DNA of 64,000 bases, taken from contig NZ_JACHMY010000001.1 of assembly GCF_014205135.1 (NCBI RefSeq), positions 3,534,001 through 3,598,000 of the forward strand. The letters run 5' to 3'. Below are positions 34,278-43,442 of this stretch, piece by piece; position 1 is the stretch's first letter, and every line of letters begins with the position of its first letter. The stretch is from Kribbella italica (lineage in GTDB: Bacteria; Actinomycetota; Actinomycetes; Propionibacteriales; Kribbellaceae). The notes beneath the pieces were generated by a model that did not search any database, was not told the DNA's origin, and saw only the letters and a program-made list of their open reading frames with translations. Made by a program: the position numbers and the translations under genes.

Positions 34278-35181
34278 CCTTCGTCGCCTTCAGCGCGAAC
34301 AGCAACGGAATCCTTGGCGCCTCGTCCGGTAAGCGCCACCAGCCCTCTGGCGTCTGGACCATCGACGGCCAGCGGGGCCACTGGAGCACCTCGGACTCGC
34401 GCAGGCTGTCGATCCGCAGCCCCGCGGCCGACAGCGTGGTGACCAGCTCTCCCAGGCCGTGCATCCACTCGTAGCTCGTGTTGCGGCCCGGCACCTCGTC
34501 GCCCGTGTACGTCACGGTCGACTCGTGCGCGATCGCCCCGCGCCCTTCCAGGTAGTCGTGCCTCAGCACCAACTCGTCCGACTCTCCCGGCAACCCGACC
34601 GGCCGCAACGAATTCAGCAACGGGTGGAACTCCACGATGTAGACGAACCCACCCGGCTTGAGCAACCTCGTGACCACCTCGGCCCACTTCGCCAAGTCAG
34701 GCAGGTAACACAGCGCGCCCTTCCCGGTGTAGACCACGTCGAACTGCCGTCCCCCGAGCGCCTCCCCCGCGTCGTACACGTTGGCCCGCACGTACTCGAC
34801 CCCGACGCCGGCCTTGTCGGCAAACCGCCGCGCCTCGTCGAGCGAGCGCCCCGACAGATCCAGCCCGAACGTCTTCGCGCCCCTCCGCGCAAAGGCGATC
34901 GTCTCGGTCCCCAGGTGACACTGCAGGTGGACAAGATCCCGCCCACCGAGCTCCCCCAGGTCGTCCCACTCGTAGTCGGCGAACCAGAACTCCGCCGGCC
35001 GCTCGTAGAACGCGCTCGCCGCATGCAGTGGAGCCCGCGCGTCCCAGTCCGCCTCGTTCGCGGCCACCCGCGCCAGCTCGTCCGCCTCCAACGCCACCGG
35101 CTTCTCCTTCTGTCGCCTGATCCGGTCCTCGTCCTCCCAGTCTCTCCAGGCCCAGGTCCAGGCATCCCCACTCAGGCTCAT
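34270..35181 (-). CDS. SAM-dependent methyltransferase
   Basis: A 303-residue class I methyltransferase. Motif I region VHLQCHLGTETIAFARRGA, then KTFGLDLSGRSLDEAR (acidic motif II), YVRANVYDAG and FDVVYTGKGALCYLPDL, and KPGGFVYIVEFHPL. The closest general match is the small-molecule methyltransferase group next to kinase-free operons; substrate unknown. It stands alone, convergent with the DUF2255-like gene. Confidence 0.85.
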   Translation of the reverse strand: MSLSGDAWTWAWRDWEDEDRIRRQKEKPVALEADELARVAANEADWDARAPLHAASAFYERPAEFWFADYEWDDLGELGGRDLVHLQCHLGTETIAFARRGAKTFGLDLSGRSLDEARRFADKAGVGVEYVRANVYDAGEALGGRQFDVVYTGKGALCYLPDLAKWAEVVTRLLKPGGFVYIVEFHPLLNSLRPVGLPGESDELVLRHDYLEGRGAIAHESTVTYTGDEVPGRNTSYEWMHGLGELVTTLSAAGLRIDSLRESEVLQWPRWPSMVQTPEGWWRLPDEAPRIPLLFALKATKVS

Positions 35182-35412
35182 CTCCGCTCACCCGGCGTCA
35201 CGAGTTTCCCCCTCGGAAGCAGTCCCGTGAACAGTCGCCGCGCCCCCGGACCGTCCCGAGAGCGTTCCCCCAGCTCTGCTCACCCAGCGTGACTCTACTC
35301 CCGTCGGCCACGCTGAGTAATCACGTTTGGGTCTCACTCGGCACCAGCTCCCCGATCGCGCTTGCTATAGCAGTCGACCACCGGAAGCGCCAGCACCGAC
35401 ACGCTGCGCTGA

Positions 35413-35458
35413 TTGACTTTCCGGCGTTCGCTCGACCACAATTCGAACACATGTTCGA
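35413..35458 (+). promoter_or_regulatory. Promoter with a perfect SOS (LexA) box
   Basis: TCGAACACATGTTCGA at 35443-35458 is an exact match to the actinobacterial LexA palindrome (TCGAAC-N4-GTTCGA). A TTGACT (35413-35418) and CACAAT (35437-35442), 18 bases apart, form a promoter whose start would fall within the box. The downstream gene starts at 35503. The rest of 35182-35412 shows no other feature. Confidence 0.85.
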
Positions 35459-35502
35459 TGCAAGGACAAACCGCGGGGAATCGGGGAGCGTGAGGATCTG
35501 TG

Positions 35503-36084
35503 ATGCCGGAACCGTTCGACTGGGACATTCTGGAGCGACCGTCGGCGATGGCGATGGTGCGGGGCCAGCTCGGTTTCAGCTGGATGGTGCTGGCCGGGCG
35601 ACTGGCGGCACTGACCGACGACGAGTACTTCTGGCGACCGAGCGCCGAGGCGCTGACCGTCGTACGGCGCCGGCATGCCGGCCGCTTCCGGTCCCTCGGA
35701 TCGGGTGAGTGGGTGGCGCAGTGGCCGGACGAGCCCGACCATCGTGGGCCGCGGACGATCGCCTGGCTGATCGCGCACCTGACCGAGACGTTCTTCGAGC
35801 GCTGGGAGTGGACCTTCGGCGAGCGGATCCAGGGCCGCACCGACATCACCCTGCACGGAAACGCCCGCGACGCGGTCGCCTGGCTGGCCCACTGGGTCGA
35901 CGCCTGGCAGGACTCGATCGCCGCGCTGGACGAGGAGCAGGTGACGACGGTCGGCCTCAGTCAGGCCACCGAGCTGGACGCCGCGGAGCCGTTCGGCCAT
36001 GTCGTCCTGCGGCTCAACCGGGAGCTGATCCATCACGGATCCGAGATCATGACACTCCAGGATCTGCATGCACTGGCTGCCTGA
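35503..36084 (+). CDS. DinB-superfamily protein, SOS-controlled
   Basis: A 193-residue four-helix protein: MVRGQLGFSWMVLAGRLAAL, DEYFWRPSAEALT, RTIAWLIAHLTETFFERWEW and HVVLRLNRELIHHGSEIMTL. The histidines in LIAHL and LIHHGSEI match the metal triad of the DinB/YfiT superfamily (mycothiol- or bacillithiol-linked transferases and related enzymes). The ATG at 35503 has GTGAGGAT upstream; a GTG one codon earlier is possible. The LexA box 45 bases upstream makes it DNA-damage inducible, in line with the family's founding member. Not the DinB polymerase. Confidence 0.85.
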   Translation: MPEPFDWDILERPSAMAMVRGQLGFSWMVLAGRLAALTDDEYFWRPSAEALTVVRRRHAGRFRSLGSGEWVAQWPDEPDHRGPRTIAWLIAHLTETFFERWEWTFGERIQGRTDITLHGNARDAVAWLAHWVDAWQDSIAALDEEQVTTVGLSQATELDAAEPFGHVVLRLNRELIHHGSEIMTLQDLHALAA

Positions 36085-36087
36085 AAC

Positions 36088-36128
36088 CACTAGATGTGCG
36101 ACACGCGGCGCGTCAATGCACTACATGT
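36088..36128 (+). promoter_or_regulatory. Tandem NrdR-like boxes upstream of nrdAB
   Basis: CACTAGATGT (36088-36097) and CACTACATGT (36119-36128) are 31 bases apart, three helical turns, the spacing known for paired NrdR boxes of ribonucleotide reductase genes. The matches are to one half each better than the other, and nrdR is not in the window. Confidence 0.6.
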
Positions 36129-36149
36129 CGGGGTCTACCGCTAGTGTTC

Positions 36150-36290
36150 TGCGTGCTGGTGGTTCTGCCCGGGTGACGCGACCAAGCGCGGCCGGGCAGA
36201 GGCAACAGGGGAATCCGGTGTGAGTCCGGAGCTGCCCCGCAACGGTGAGCGGACAGGTCGTCCGCGAGTCCGAGTACCTGCCACCGGTGC
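36150..36290 (+). promoter_or_regulatory. Cobalamin (B12) riboswitch controlling nrdAB
   Basis: The conserved core is clear: GGGGAATCCGGTGTGAG, CCGGAGCTGCCCCGCAAC, and the B12-box GAGTCCGAGTACCTGCC ending near 36282. A strong hairpin follows at once (GCGCGTACC 36289-36297 with GGTACGCGT 36301-36309) and may be the expression platform. In Streptomyces a B12 riboswitch shuts off nrdAB when the B12-dependent class II enzyme can serve; the same logic is likely here. Confidence 0.93.
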
Positions 36291-36430
36291 GCGTACCGCC
36301 GGTACGCGTCGGTCCGAGACCTCGTGGGTGGGTCGGTGGGCGTCAAGGCAGTCGTACTCGCCGTACTGTCTTGCGTCGCGCGCTCGTCCACAGGTCGTGG
36401 TCCCCCGGAACTCGCGTGGAGAGAGCGCCT

Positions 36431-39361
36431 GTGACCATCGTTTCGTCTTCGTCGCCGACCGCATCGGGCGCGCTGCCCGACGCGTCCGCGTCCCAGCTGA
36501 CCGTCGTCCGCCGCGACGGCGCCAGCACCGCGTTCGACCCGACCAAGATCGCGGTCGCCGTGAGCAAGGCCTTCCTGGCCGTCGAGGGTGCCGAGGCCGG
36601 CACCAGCCACCGCGTCCGTGACCTCGTCACCGATCTGACCGCCCGAGTCGTCACGGCTCTGACCAGCCGCGGTGACTCGCGCCGGAGCGTCCAGGTCGAG
36701 GACATCCAGGACCAGGTCGAGCTGGCTCTGATGCGCGCGGGAGAGCATCAGGTCGCCCGTGCCTACGTCCTGTACCGCGAAGAACGCACCAAGGCCCGGA
36801 CACCGGTTGACGCGGCCGGGGTCACCAAGGCGCCGGTCGTCACTGTCCGTGCTGCCGACGGAAGCACAGCGCCACTGGACGTCGCCCGTCTCCGCCTCGT
36901 CATCGCCGAGGCGGCCGCCGGTCTGGACGCCGTCGACCCCGAGCAGATCCTCGACGAGACCCTCGGCTCCTGCTACGACGGCATCGCCCAGCACGAGGTC
37001 GAGCTCGCCCTGGTGATGGCCGCCCGGTCGTACGTCGAGACCGAGCCGCAGTACAGCCAGGCCGCCGCGCGTCTGCTGCTCGACCAGATCCGCCGCGAGA
37101 CGCTCGGCCGGGTCCACGGCGAGCCCCGGCAGGCGACCCAGGCCGACATGAGCACGGCGTACGCCGAGTACTTCCCGCGCTACATCAGCACCGGGATCGA
37201 GGCCGGGCTGCTCGACCCCGAGCTGGCCACCTTCGACCTCGGCCGGCTGGCCGCGGCGATCAGGCCCGAGCGCGACCTGGACTTCGCGTTCCTCGGCCTG
37301 CAGACCCTGTACGACCGGTACCTGCTGCACATCGACAAGATCCGCTTCGAGCTGCCGCAGGCGTTCTATCTGCGGGTCGCGATGGGCATGGCGCTCAAGG
37401 AGGACGACCGCGAGACCCGGGCGCTGGAGTTCTACGAGCTGCTCAGCTCGTTCCGCTTCATGTCGTCGACGCCGACCCTGTTCAACTCCGGTACGACGCG
37501 GCCGCAGCTGTCGTCGTGCTTCCTGACCACGGTCGACGACGACCTGTCCGGCATCTTCGCCGGCATCCGCAACAACGCCCTCCTGGCCAAGTACTCCGGC
37601 GGCCTGGGCAACGACTGGACCCCGGTCCGCGGCATCGGCGCCAAGATCCGCGGCACCAACGGCGAGTCCCAGGGCGTCGTCCCGTTCCTGAAGATCGCCA
37701 ACGACACCGCCGTCGCGGTCAACCAGGGTGGCAAGCGCAAGGGCGCGGTCTGTGCGTACCTCGAGACCTGGCACATGGACATCGAGGAGTTCCTCGACCT
37801 GCGCAAGAACACCGGTGACGAGCGCCGCCGCACCCACGACATGAACACGGCGAACTGGGTGCCCGACCTGTTCCTGCAGCGGGTCGAGGCCGGCGGCGAC
37901 TGGACGCTGTTCTCCCCCGACGAGGTCCCGGACCTGCACGACCTGTACGGCGCGGCCTTCGCGACGGCGTACGAGAACTACGAGGCCGCCGCGGACCGCG
38001 GCGAGATCCGGGTGTTCCGCCGGGTCAAGGCCGTCGACCTGTGGCGCCGGATGCTGACCGTGCTGTTCGAGACCGGTCATCCGTGGATCACCTTCAAGGA
38101 CGCCTGCAACCTGCGGTCGCCGCAGCAGCACGACGGCGTGGTGCACTCCTCCAACCTGTGCACCGAGATCACGCTGAACACCACCGTCGACGAGACCGCC
38201 GTCTGCAACCTCGGCTCGGTCAACCTGGTCGCCCATCTGACGGAGACCGGCCTGGACGCGGAGCTCCTGCGCGACACGGTGAAGACCGCGGTCCGGATGC
38301 TCGACAACGTGATCGATGTGAACTTCTACACCACGCCGGAGTCGGAGCGCGCGAACCAGCGGCACCGCCCGGTCGGCCTCGGCCTGATGGGCTTCGCCGA
38401 CGCGCTGTTCGCGCTGCGCATCCCGTACTCCTCCGACGCGGCCGTCGAGTTCGCCGACGTCTCGATGGAGGCGATCAGCTACCACGCGATCGAGGCCTCG
38501 ACCGATCTCGCCGCCGAGCGCGGGACCTACCAGACGTACGACGGTTCGCTGTGGAGCCAGGGCGTCCTGCCGATCGACTCGCTCGAGCTGCTGCGGACGG
38601 CGCGCAACGGCGACGTCCAGCTCGACACCGGCCGGACGCTCGACTGGGAGGCGCTGCGCGCGAAGGTGCTGAAGGACGGCATGCGCAACTCCAACGTGCT
38701 GGCGATCGCGCCGACCGCGACGATCTCCAACATCTGCGGGGTCAGCCAGTCGATCGAGCCGACGTACAGCAACCTGTTCGTGAAGTCGAACATGTCCGGT
38801 GAGTTCACCGTCGCCAACCCGTACCTGGTCGCCGACCTGAAGGCGCGCGGGCTGTGGGACCAGGTGATGGTCTCCGATCTGAAGTACCACGACGGCGTAC
38901 TGGCCCGGATCGAGCGGATCCCGGCCGACCTGCGCGAGCTGTACGCGACCGCGTTCGAGATCGAGCCGCTCTGGCTGATCAAGGCGGCGTCGCGGCGGCA
39001 GAAGTGGATCGACCAGGCGCAGTCGCTCAACCTCTACATGTCGGCCCCGTCCGGCAAGGCGCTCGACGAGCTGTACCGGTCGGCCTGGCGGTACGGGCTG
39101 AAGACGACGTACTACCTGCGCTCCCAGTCGGCCACCCACGTGGAGAAGTCGACGCTGAAGGGGACCGACGGCCGGCTCAACGCCGTACCGGTTGCCCCGG
39201 CTGCAGCTCCGGCAGCAGCTCCGGCCCCGGTGCCCGCTCCGGTCGCCGCGGTGCCGGCCACTCCCCCGCCGGCGGTGCCGGTCGTCCCGATGGACGACAC
39301 GTTGCTCCCGGCCCCTGCCCTGTGCAAGATCGACGACCCTGACTGCGAGGCCTGCCAGTGA
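36431..39361 (+). CDS. nrdA: Class I ribonucleotide reductase, large subunit
   Basis: A 976-residue catalytic subunit that reduces ribonucleoside diphosphates. N-terminal ATP-cone (about residues 20-110, starting [20 protein letters not shown]), then the ten-stranded barrel: [18 protein letters not shown] with the first redox cysteine, SNLCTEI with the catalytic Asn-Cys-Glu, VCNLGSVNL with the partner cysteine, and TYYLRSQ with the Tyr-Tyr radical-transfer pair. After a Pro/Ala linker the tail carries the regenerating CEAC pair. GTG start with GGAGAGAG upstream. Overlaps nrdB by four bases; under a B12 riboswitch and NrdR-like boxes. Confidence 0.95.
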   Translation: MTIVSSSSPTASGALPDASASQLTVVRRDGASTAFDPTKIAVAVSKAFLAVEGAEAGTSHRVRDLVTDLTARVVTALTSRGDSRRSVQVEDIQDQVELALMRAGEHQVARAYVLYREERTKARTPVDAAGVTKAPVVTVRAADGSTAPLDVARLRLVIAEAAAGLDAVDPEQILDETLGSCYDGIAQHEVELALVMAARSYVETEPQYSQAAARLLLDQIRRETLGRVHGEPRQATQADMSTAYAEYFPRYISTGIEAGLLDPELATFDLGRLAAAIRPERDLDFAFLGLQTLYDRYLLHIDKIRFELPQAFYLRVAMGMALKEDDRETRALEFYELLSSFRFMSSTPTLFNSGTTRPQLSSCFLTTVDDDLSGIFAGIRNNALLAKYSGGLGNDWTPVRGIGAKIRGTNGESQGVVPFLKIANDTAVAVNQGGKRKGAVCAYLETWHMDIEEFLDLRKNTGDERRRTHDMNTANWVPDLFLQRVEAGGDWTLFSPDEVPDLHDLYGAAFATAYENYEAAADRGEIRVFRRVKAVDLWRRMLTVLFETGHPWITFKDACNLRSPQQHDGVVHSSNLCTEITLNTTVDETAVCNLGSVNLVAHLTETGLDAELLRDTVKTAVRMLDNVIDVNFYTTPESERANQRHRPVGLGLMGFADALFALRIPYSSDAAVEFADVSMEAISYHAIEASTDLAAERGTYQTYDGSLWSQGVLPIDSLELLRTARNGDVQLDTGRTLDWEALRAKVLKDGMRNSNVLAIAPTATISNICGVSQSIEPTYSNLFVKSNMSGEFTVANPYLVADLKARGLWDQVMVSDLKYHDGVLARIERIPADLRELYATAFEIEPLWLIKAASRRQKWIDQAQSLNLYMSAPSGKALDELYRSAWRYGLKTTYYLRSQSATHVEKSTLKGTDGRLNAVPVAPAAAPAAAPAPVPAPVAAVPATPPPAVPVVPMDDTLLPAPALCKIDDPDCEACQ

Positions 39362-40419
39362 CCACCACCTCCACCGGACTCGGTGAGATCACCGTCGGCG
39401 CGGGCCGGGTCGAGGTCGCCGACAAGGCGATGATCAACGCGCGCGCCGACGTCAACCAGCTGCTCCCGCTGAAGTACCAGTGGGCCTGGGACAAGTACCT
39501 TGCCGCCTGCAACAACCACTGGATGCCGACCGAGGTCTCGATGCAGGCCGACATCTCGCTGTGGAAGAGCAAGGACGGCCTGACCGAGGACGAGCGCCTC
39601 ATGCTGAAGCGCAACCTCGGCTTCTTCGCCACCGCGGAGTCCCTGGTCGCGAACAACATCGTGCTCGCGGTCTACCGCCAGCTGACCAACCCCGAGTGCC
39701 GGCAGTACCTGCTGCGCCAGGCGTTCGAGGAGGCCGTGCACACGCACACCTTCCAGTACATCTGCACCTCGCTCGGGCTGGACGAGGGCGAGCTGTTCAA
39801 CATGTACCGCGAGGTCCCGTCGATCGCCGACAAGGACGCCTGGGCGCTGAAGTACACCCGGCACCTGGAGGACGGCAACTTCCGGACCGGCACGCCGGAG
39901 GCCGACACCGACTTCCTGCGCGACCTGATCGCGTTCTACGTGGTCTTCGAGGGCATGTGGTTCTACACCGGCTTCGCCCAGATCCTGTCGCTCGGCCGGC
40001 GCAACAAGATGGTCGGCATCGCCGAGCAGTACCAGTACATCCTGCGCGACGAGTCGATCCACCTGAACTTCGGCATCGACTGCATCAACCAGATCAAGCT
40101 GGAGAACCCGCAGCTGTGGACGCCCGAGTTCCAGGCCGAGGTCCGCCAGATGCTCACCGAAGCCTGCGAACTGGAGGTCGCCTACGGCCGCGCCACCATG
40201 CCCAACGGCATGCTCGGCCTCACGGCAGACCTGTGCGAGCAGTACATGCACTTCGTCACCGACCGCCGCGCCGAACAAATCGGCATCCAGCCGATCTTCA
40301 ACGAAACCCGCAACCCCTTCGGCTGGATGTCCGAGGTGATGGACCTCAAGAAGGAAAAGAACTTCTTCGAAACCCGAGTCATCGAGTACCAGTCAGCCTC
40401 AGGCCTCACCTGGGACTAA
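39358..40419 (+). CDS. nrdB: Class I ribonucleotide reductase, small subunit (class Ic-like)
   Basis: A 353-residue R2 protein that makes the oxidant for NrdA. Metal ligands by alignment in mind with E. coli R2: Glu94 (in ATAES; Asp84 in E. coli), Glu125 and His128 ([10 protein letters not shown]), then the glutamate of EGMWFY and ESIH of [10 protein letters not shown]. The radical tyrosine position (Tyr122 in E. coli) is Phe132 here. Glu for Asp and Phe for Tyr are the marks of Chlamydia-type class Ic enzymes, which use an Mn/Fe centre instead of a tyrosyl radical. GTG start coupled to nrdA. Confidence 0.94.
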   Translation: MTTTSTGLGEITVGAGRVEVADKAMINARADVNQLLPLKYQWAWDKYLAACNNHWMPTEVSMQADISLWKSKDGLTEDERLMLKRNLGFFATAESLVANNIVLAVYRQLTNPECRQYLLRQAFEEAVHTHTFQYICTSLGLDEGELFNMYREVPSIADKDAWALKYTRHLEDGNFRTGTPEADTDFLRDLIAFYVVFEGMWFYTGFAQILSLGRRNKMVGIAEQYQYILRDESIHLNFGIDCINQIKLENPQLWTPEFQAEVRQMLTEACELEVAYGRATMPNGMLGLTADLCEQYMHFVTDRRAEQIGIQPIFNETRNPFGWMSEVMDLKKEKNFFETRVIEYQSASGLTWD

Positions 40420-40458
40420 CCCAGCAAACCCCTCGCGCACAGAGTCACCTCGCATCCC

Positions 40459-40495
40459 CGTTCGCCCCCACCCGCACCACGAGCGGGGGCGAACG
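40459..40495 (+). terminator. Hairpin after nrdB
   Basis: CGTTCGCCCCC and GGGGGCGAACG form an 11-base perfect stem with a 15-base loop, 40 bases past nrdB. No U-run. Confidence 0.6.
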
Positions 40496-40559
40496 CCACC
40501 GAGAACAAGCGGCGACGGGTGGGGTCGGCAAGCTGCAGGGGGCCGGCGGCTCACCAGCC

Positions 40560-40990
40560 GCTACGGACGTCGGGCAACTCGGCGCAGTGGCGACCACACT
40601 CAGCCTGCTGCTGTACCGCGCCGCGCGCAGTTGGCGAGCGCAGACGAGGCCGGCAAGCCACGGACGGCGGCTCGGCGCCGCGGCCTCCACACTCAGCGTC
40701 CTGCCGTACGGCGCCTCGACGTACGCGGCAGGCGAGGTCCGCAAGCGGCGAGCGGCACGAGGCCCGGTGCAGTGGCCACCACACTCAGCGTTCTGCCGTA
40801 CGACGCCGCGGCGTAGGCGGCAGGCGCCGAGCGGCGGACGGGCGGGCGGCAGCTCGGTGCGGTGGTCACCACACACTCGACCTCCTGCTGTACGACGCCG
40901 CCGCGTTGGCTGCAGGCGGCGGACGGGCTCGGTGCGGTGGTCACCACGCCCAGCCTGCTGACGCCGCGGCCTAGGCGGTGGGCCGGGTCG
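40560..40990. repeat. Degenerate ~91-base direct repeats
   Basis: A core like GTGGCCACCACACTCAGC followed by CTGCCGTACGACGCC recurs at about 40594, 40687, 40778, 40869 and 40944; the first three steps are about 91 bases, the last about 75. Copies differ by many substitutions. Frames across it on either strand are low-complexity and shift between copies, so it is not coding. Confidence 0.7.
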
Positions 40991-41013
40991 GCAGCCGGCG
41001 GGTGCCGGGCAGC

Positions 41014-41200
41014 AGCCGGCTCGGTGCGGTAGCCGGCTCGGTGCGGTAGCCGGCTCGGTGCGGTAGCCGGCTCGGTGCGGTAGCCGGCTCGGTGCGGTAG
41101 CCGGCTCGGTGCGGTAGCCGGCTCGGTGCGGTAGCCGGCTCGGTGCGGTAGCCGGCTCGGTGCGGTAGCCGGCTCGGTGCGGTAGCCGGCTCGGTGCGGT
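41014..41200. repeat. 17-base tandem repeat, 11 perfect copies
   Basis: AGCCGGCTCGGTGCGGT repeats exactly 11 times without a mismatch (187 bases). The unit is not a multiple of three, so it would shift frame at every copy, which argues against coding. Perfect identity implies recent expansion; copy number probably varies between strains. Confidence 0.97.
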
Positions 41201-41201
41201 A

Positions 41202-41227
41202 GCCGCCTGCGCTGCGGCGCAGGCGGC
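41202..41227. terminator. Hairpin at the end of the 17-base array
   Basis: GCCGCCTGCGC and GCGCAGGCGGC form a perfect 11-base stem with loop TGCG. Possible terminator for the minus-strand MarR operon, or part of the repeat block. Confidence 0.45.
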
Positions 41228-41311
41228 AGGCTAATCGACCACGCTCAGCGCCGGCGGCACGCGCAGGGCGGTGGACGCCGGGCGCCGAGCAGCAGGCAGC
41301 CTCCGACAGCA

Positions 41312-41367
41312 GGCACGCGGCACGCGGCACCCGGCACCCGGCACCCGGCACCCGGCACCCGGCACCC
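41312..41367. repeat. 7-base tandem repeat, eight copies
   Basis: GGCACGC twice, then GGCACCC six times. It ends 12 bases before the isochorismatase stop codon on the minus strand. A second simple-sequence array in the same gene-free kilobase. Confidence 0.95.
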
Positions 41368-41379
41368 GGCGGGAGCCTC

Positions 41380-41961
41380 CTATGGGCGGGGCTTTTCTAG
41401 TAGTTCGAGGATTTCGGTTGTTGTGCCTGATTCGCCCAGGCGGGGGAAGATTGTTTGGAGGGTGAAGGCGTGGCCCTCGGCCGACAGGTCTGACATTGCG
41501 TCGGTGGCGAGGGTGACGTGGTAGCCGTGGGCGTAGGCCTCGCGGGCGGTGGTGTCGACGCCGATGCTTGTGGCGATGCCGGTGAGGACGATCTGGGTGA
41601 TGCCTCGGCGGCGCAGGTGGAGGTCGAGGTCCGTGCCGTAGAAGCCGCCCCAGTTGCGTTTGGTGACGATGATGTCTTCGGGATGACCAGCCAGGGCGGG
41701 GACGATGTCGGAGCCGTCGGGTACGGGCGTGCCGCCGCTCGGGCGTTGGTACTCCGTACGGCCGGGGACCGAGTCGGCTGGAGTGGCACGGACTCGGACC
41801 AGGACGACCGGCAAGGAACGGGCACGGAAGGCGGTGGCCAGTTCGGCGGTGCGGGTGATGACGTCGGCGGCGGAGTACGGCGCGACGGGGAGGGCGGCGA
41901 CGGCGTTCTGGAGGTCGATGACGACCAGCGCGGTGCGTTCGTCGAGAGTGGTGACAGCCAC
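41380..41961 (-). CDS. Isochorismatase-family cysteine hydrolase
   Basis: A 193-residue hydrolase of the isochorismatase/nicotinamidase fold: ALVVIDLQNAVAA with the catalytic aspartate, the lysine in IIVTKRNWGGFYGTDLD, and LTGIATSIGVDTTAREAYA, where the usual catalytic cysteine position of the GxxTxxCVxxT motif reads Ser-Ile-Gly-Val: the cysteine is replaced by glycine. It may therefore lack the normal hydrolase activity. Start at GTG 41961; a GTG at 41979 overlapping the MFS stop is the alternative. Last gene of a MarR-MFS operon. Confidence 0.8.
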   Translation of the reverse strand: MAVTTLDERTALVVIDLQNAVAALPVAPYSAADVITRTAELATAFRARSLPVVLVRVRATPADSVPGRTEYQRPSGGTPVPDGSDIVPALAGHPEDIIVTKRNWGGFYGTDLDLHLRRRGITQIVLTGIATSIGVDTTAREAYAHGYHVTLATDAMSDLSAEGHAFTLQTIFPRLGESGTTTEILELLEKPRP

Positions 41962-41975
41962 GGGAGGAAGGCCTT

Positions 41976-43442
41976 TCACTTGATTCGGGTGAGGGATCGG
42001 TCCAGCACGGTGAGGACGAACAGCAGGACGCCGACACCGAGCAGGAACCAGGACAGTTCGTGCAGACCGGAAGTGGTCGCACCGTCGGAGAAGAACGAGG
42101 CATTGGCCGCGGCGGCAGTCAGCGCGCCGAGGTAGGTACACGTACGGAGCAGACCCGCGGACGACCCCATCCGCGCCGGATCCGCTTGGTGGTACAGCGC
42201 GTTCTGGTTGGCCAGCCCGTTCAGCCCTTGCGGGAACCCGGCCAGTACGCCGAGCCCAACCAGCACCCACAACGCACTCCCCGCGCCAGCAATCTGAAGC
42301 GCGCCACAGGCAACGAGCAGAATGATGCTCCCGGCCACCAACTTCCCCCGGACCGCGGCACTCCGCCCGGTGATCGCCGTGATCGTCACCGCGGCCAGCG
42401 ACATCGGCAGCAGCACCAGCCCCGCCGTCGGCGCGCTGAGCGACCGCCCTTCCTCCAGCCACTGGGTGAAGCCGTAGAGGAACGAGTACGAGACCACGAA
42501 GGTGCAGATCTGCCGTCCGTACGTCGCCAGCAGCGGCCCGTTCCCTCCGAGCACTCGCAGGTCGATGAAAGGATCGGCCGCGCGCAGCTCCCGCCAGGTG
42601 AACGCGACGCCGAACGCCACCGCCACCCCGACCAGCACTACCGTGGACCAGCTCGGCTTCATCAGGAAGAACATGAAGCTGACCAGCATCGCCGCGAACA
42701 ACAGGATCCCCGCCACGTCCAGCCGTCCTTCGCCGGCCGAGGCCCTTGCCCGGGGCAACCACACGAAGCCGAGCACGACACACGCCAGCGACAGCGGCAC
42801 GTTCACGGTGAAGATCAGATGCCACCCGCCGAGCCCAATCAGCAGCCCGCCCAGCGTCGGCCCGATCACCGCGATCACCTGGTTGGCGATCGACAACGCG
42901 CTCAGCACTCCCGTCGGGCTGGCCATCCCGGTCCGGTCGGCCTCGCTGCGGATCAGCGACATCGACGCCGGGTACGCCGCCGAGGTCCCGAACCCGAGCA
43001 GCACTCGCGAGGCGATCAGTACGCCGAGCGACGGCGCCAGCGCGCCGAGCAGACCGGCGACGCCGACGAGCGCCGTACCGATCAAGTACAGGGGGCGTGG
43101 TCCGTAGCGGTCGACCAGCCGGCCCATCACCGGCTGCCCAACGGCGGTCGCCAGGTACAACCCGGTCACCAGCCAAGCCGTGTCGGCCGGCCCGGCCCCG
43201 AAAGCCGCGCCGATCGGGATCAGCGCGACCGCCAGCATCGACGAGTTGATCGGGTTGAGAATCGACCCGAGCATCATCGGCGCGATCAACCGCCGATCGA
43301 ACCGCCCACCCGCGTCAGGCAAGCCGCCGGCCTCAGCCAAGGCATCGGCGTCACGCGAGGCATCGCCGTCGGCCGACGCACCCGCACCAACCGAAGCACC
43401 GACCTCAGCCGACCCCACCCGCCCCGACCCACCAGAACTCAC
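41976..43442 (-). CDS. MFS drug-efflux transporter (EmrB/QacA-like)
   Basis: A 488-residue membrane protein. A 55-residue Gly/Ala/Ser/Asp-rich cytoplasmic head precedes RRLIAPMMLGSILNPINSSM. Loop 2 has GRLVDRYGPRPLYL; GFGTSAAYPASMSLI and LGGLLIGLGGWHLIFTVNVP match the 14-segment drug:proton exporters. The GTG at 43442 overlaps the MarR stop (GTGA), so it is coupled to its likely repressor. Probable efflux of a toxic compound. Confidence 0.86.
   Translation of the reverse strand: MSSGGSGRVGSAEVGASVGAGASADGDASRDADALAEAGGLPDAGGRFDRRLIAPMMLGSILNPINSSMLAVALIPIGAAFGAGPADTAWLVTGLYLATAVGQPVMGRLVDRYGPRPLYLIGTALVGVAGLLGALAPSLGVLIASRVLLGFGTSAAYPASMSLIRSEADRTGMASPTGVLSALSIANQVIAVIGPTLGGLLIGLGGWHLIFTVNVPLSLACVVLGFVWLPRARASAGEGRLDVAGILLFAAMLVSFMFFLMKPSWSTVVLVGVAVAFGVAFTWRELRAADPFIDLRVLGGNGPLLATYGRQICTFVVSYSFLYGFTQWLEEGRSLSAPTAGLVLLPMSLAAVTITAITGRSAAVRGKLVAGSIILLVACGALQIAGAGSALWVLVGLGVLAGFPQGLNGLANQNALYHQADPARMGSSAGLLRTCTYLGALTAAAANASFFSDGATTSGLHELSWFLLGVGVLLFVLTVLDRSLTRIK

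Noticed and set aside
35503..36084. DNA polymerase IV (dinB/dinP)
   Set aside because: The protein is a four-helix DinB/YfiT-type metal protein of 193 residues, not a Y-family polymerase; only the name is shared.
36113..39139. 1008-residue minus-strand frame opposite nrdA
   Set aside because: Antisense shadow of nrdA, Val/Arg/Asp repeats, no domain.
40445..40876. 143-residue minus-strand frame and other frames in the 40.4-41.2 kb repeat region
   Set aside because: The same motif appears in different phases in successive repeat copies, so the repeats, not a protein, are the unit.
41014..41200. CRISPR array or plasmid-type iteron origin
   Set aside because: Pure 17-base tandem without spacers; no replication or partition gene nearby.
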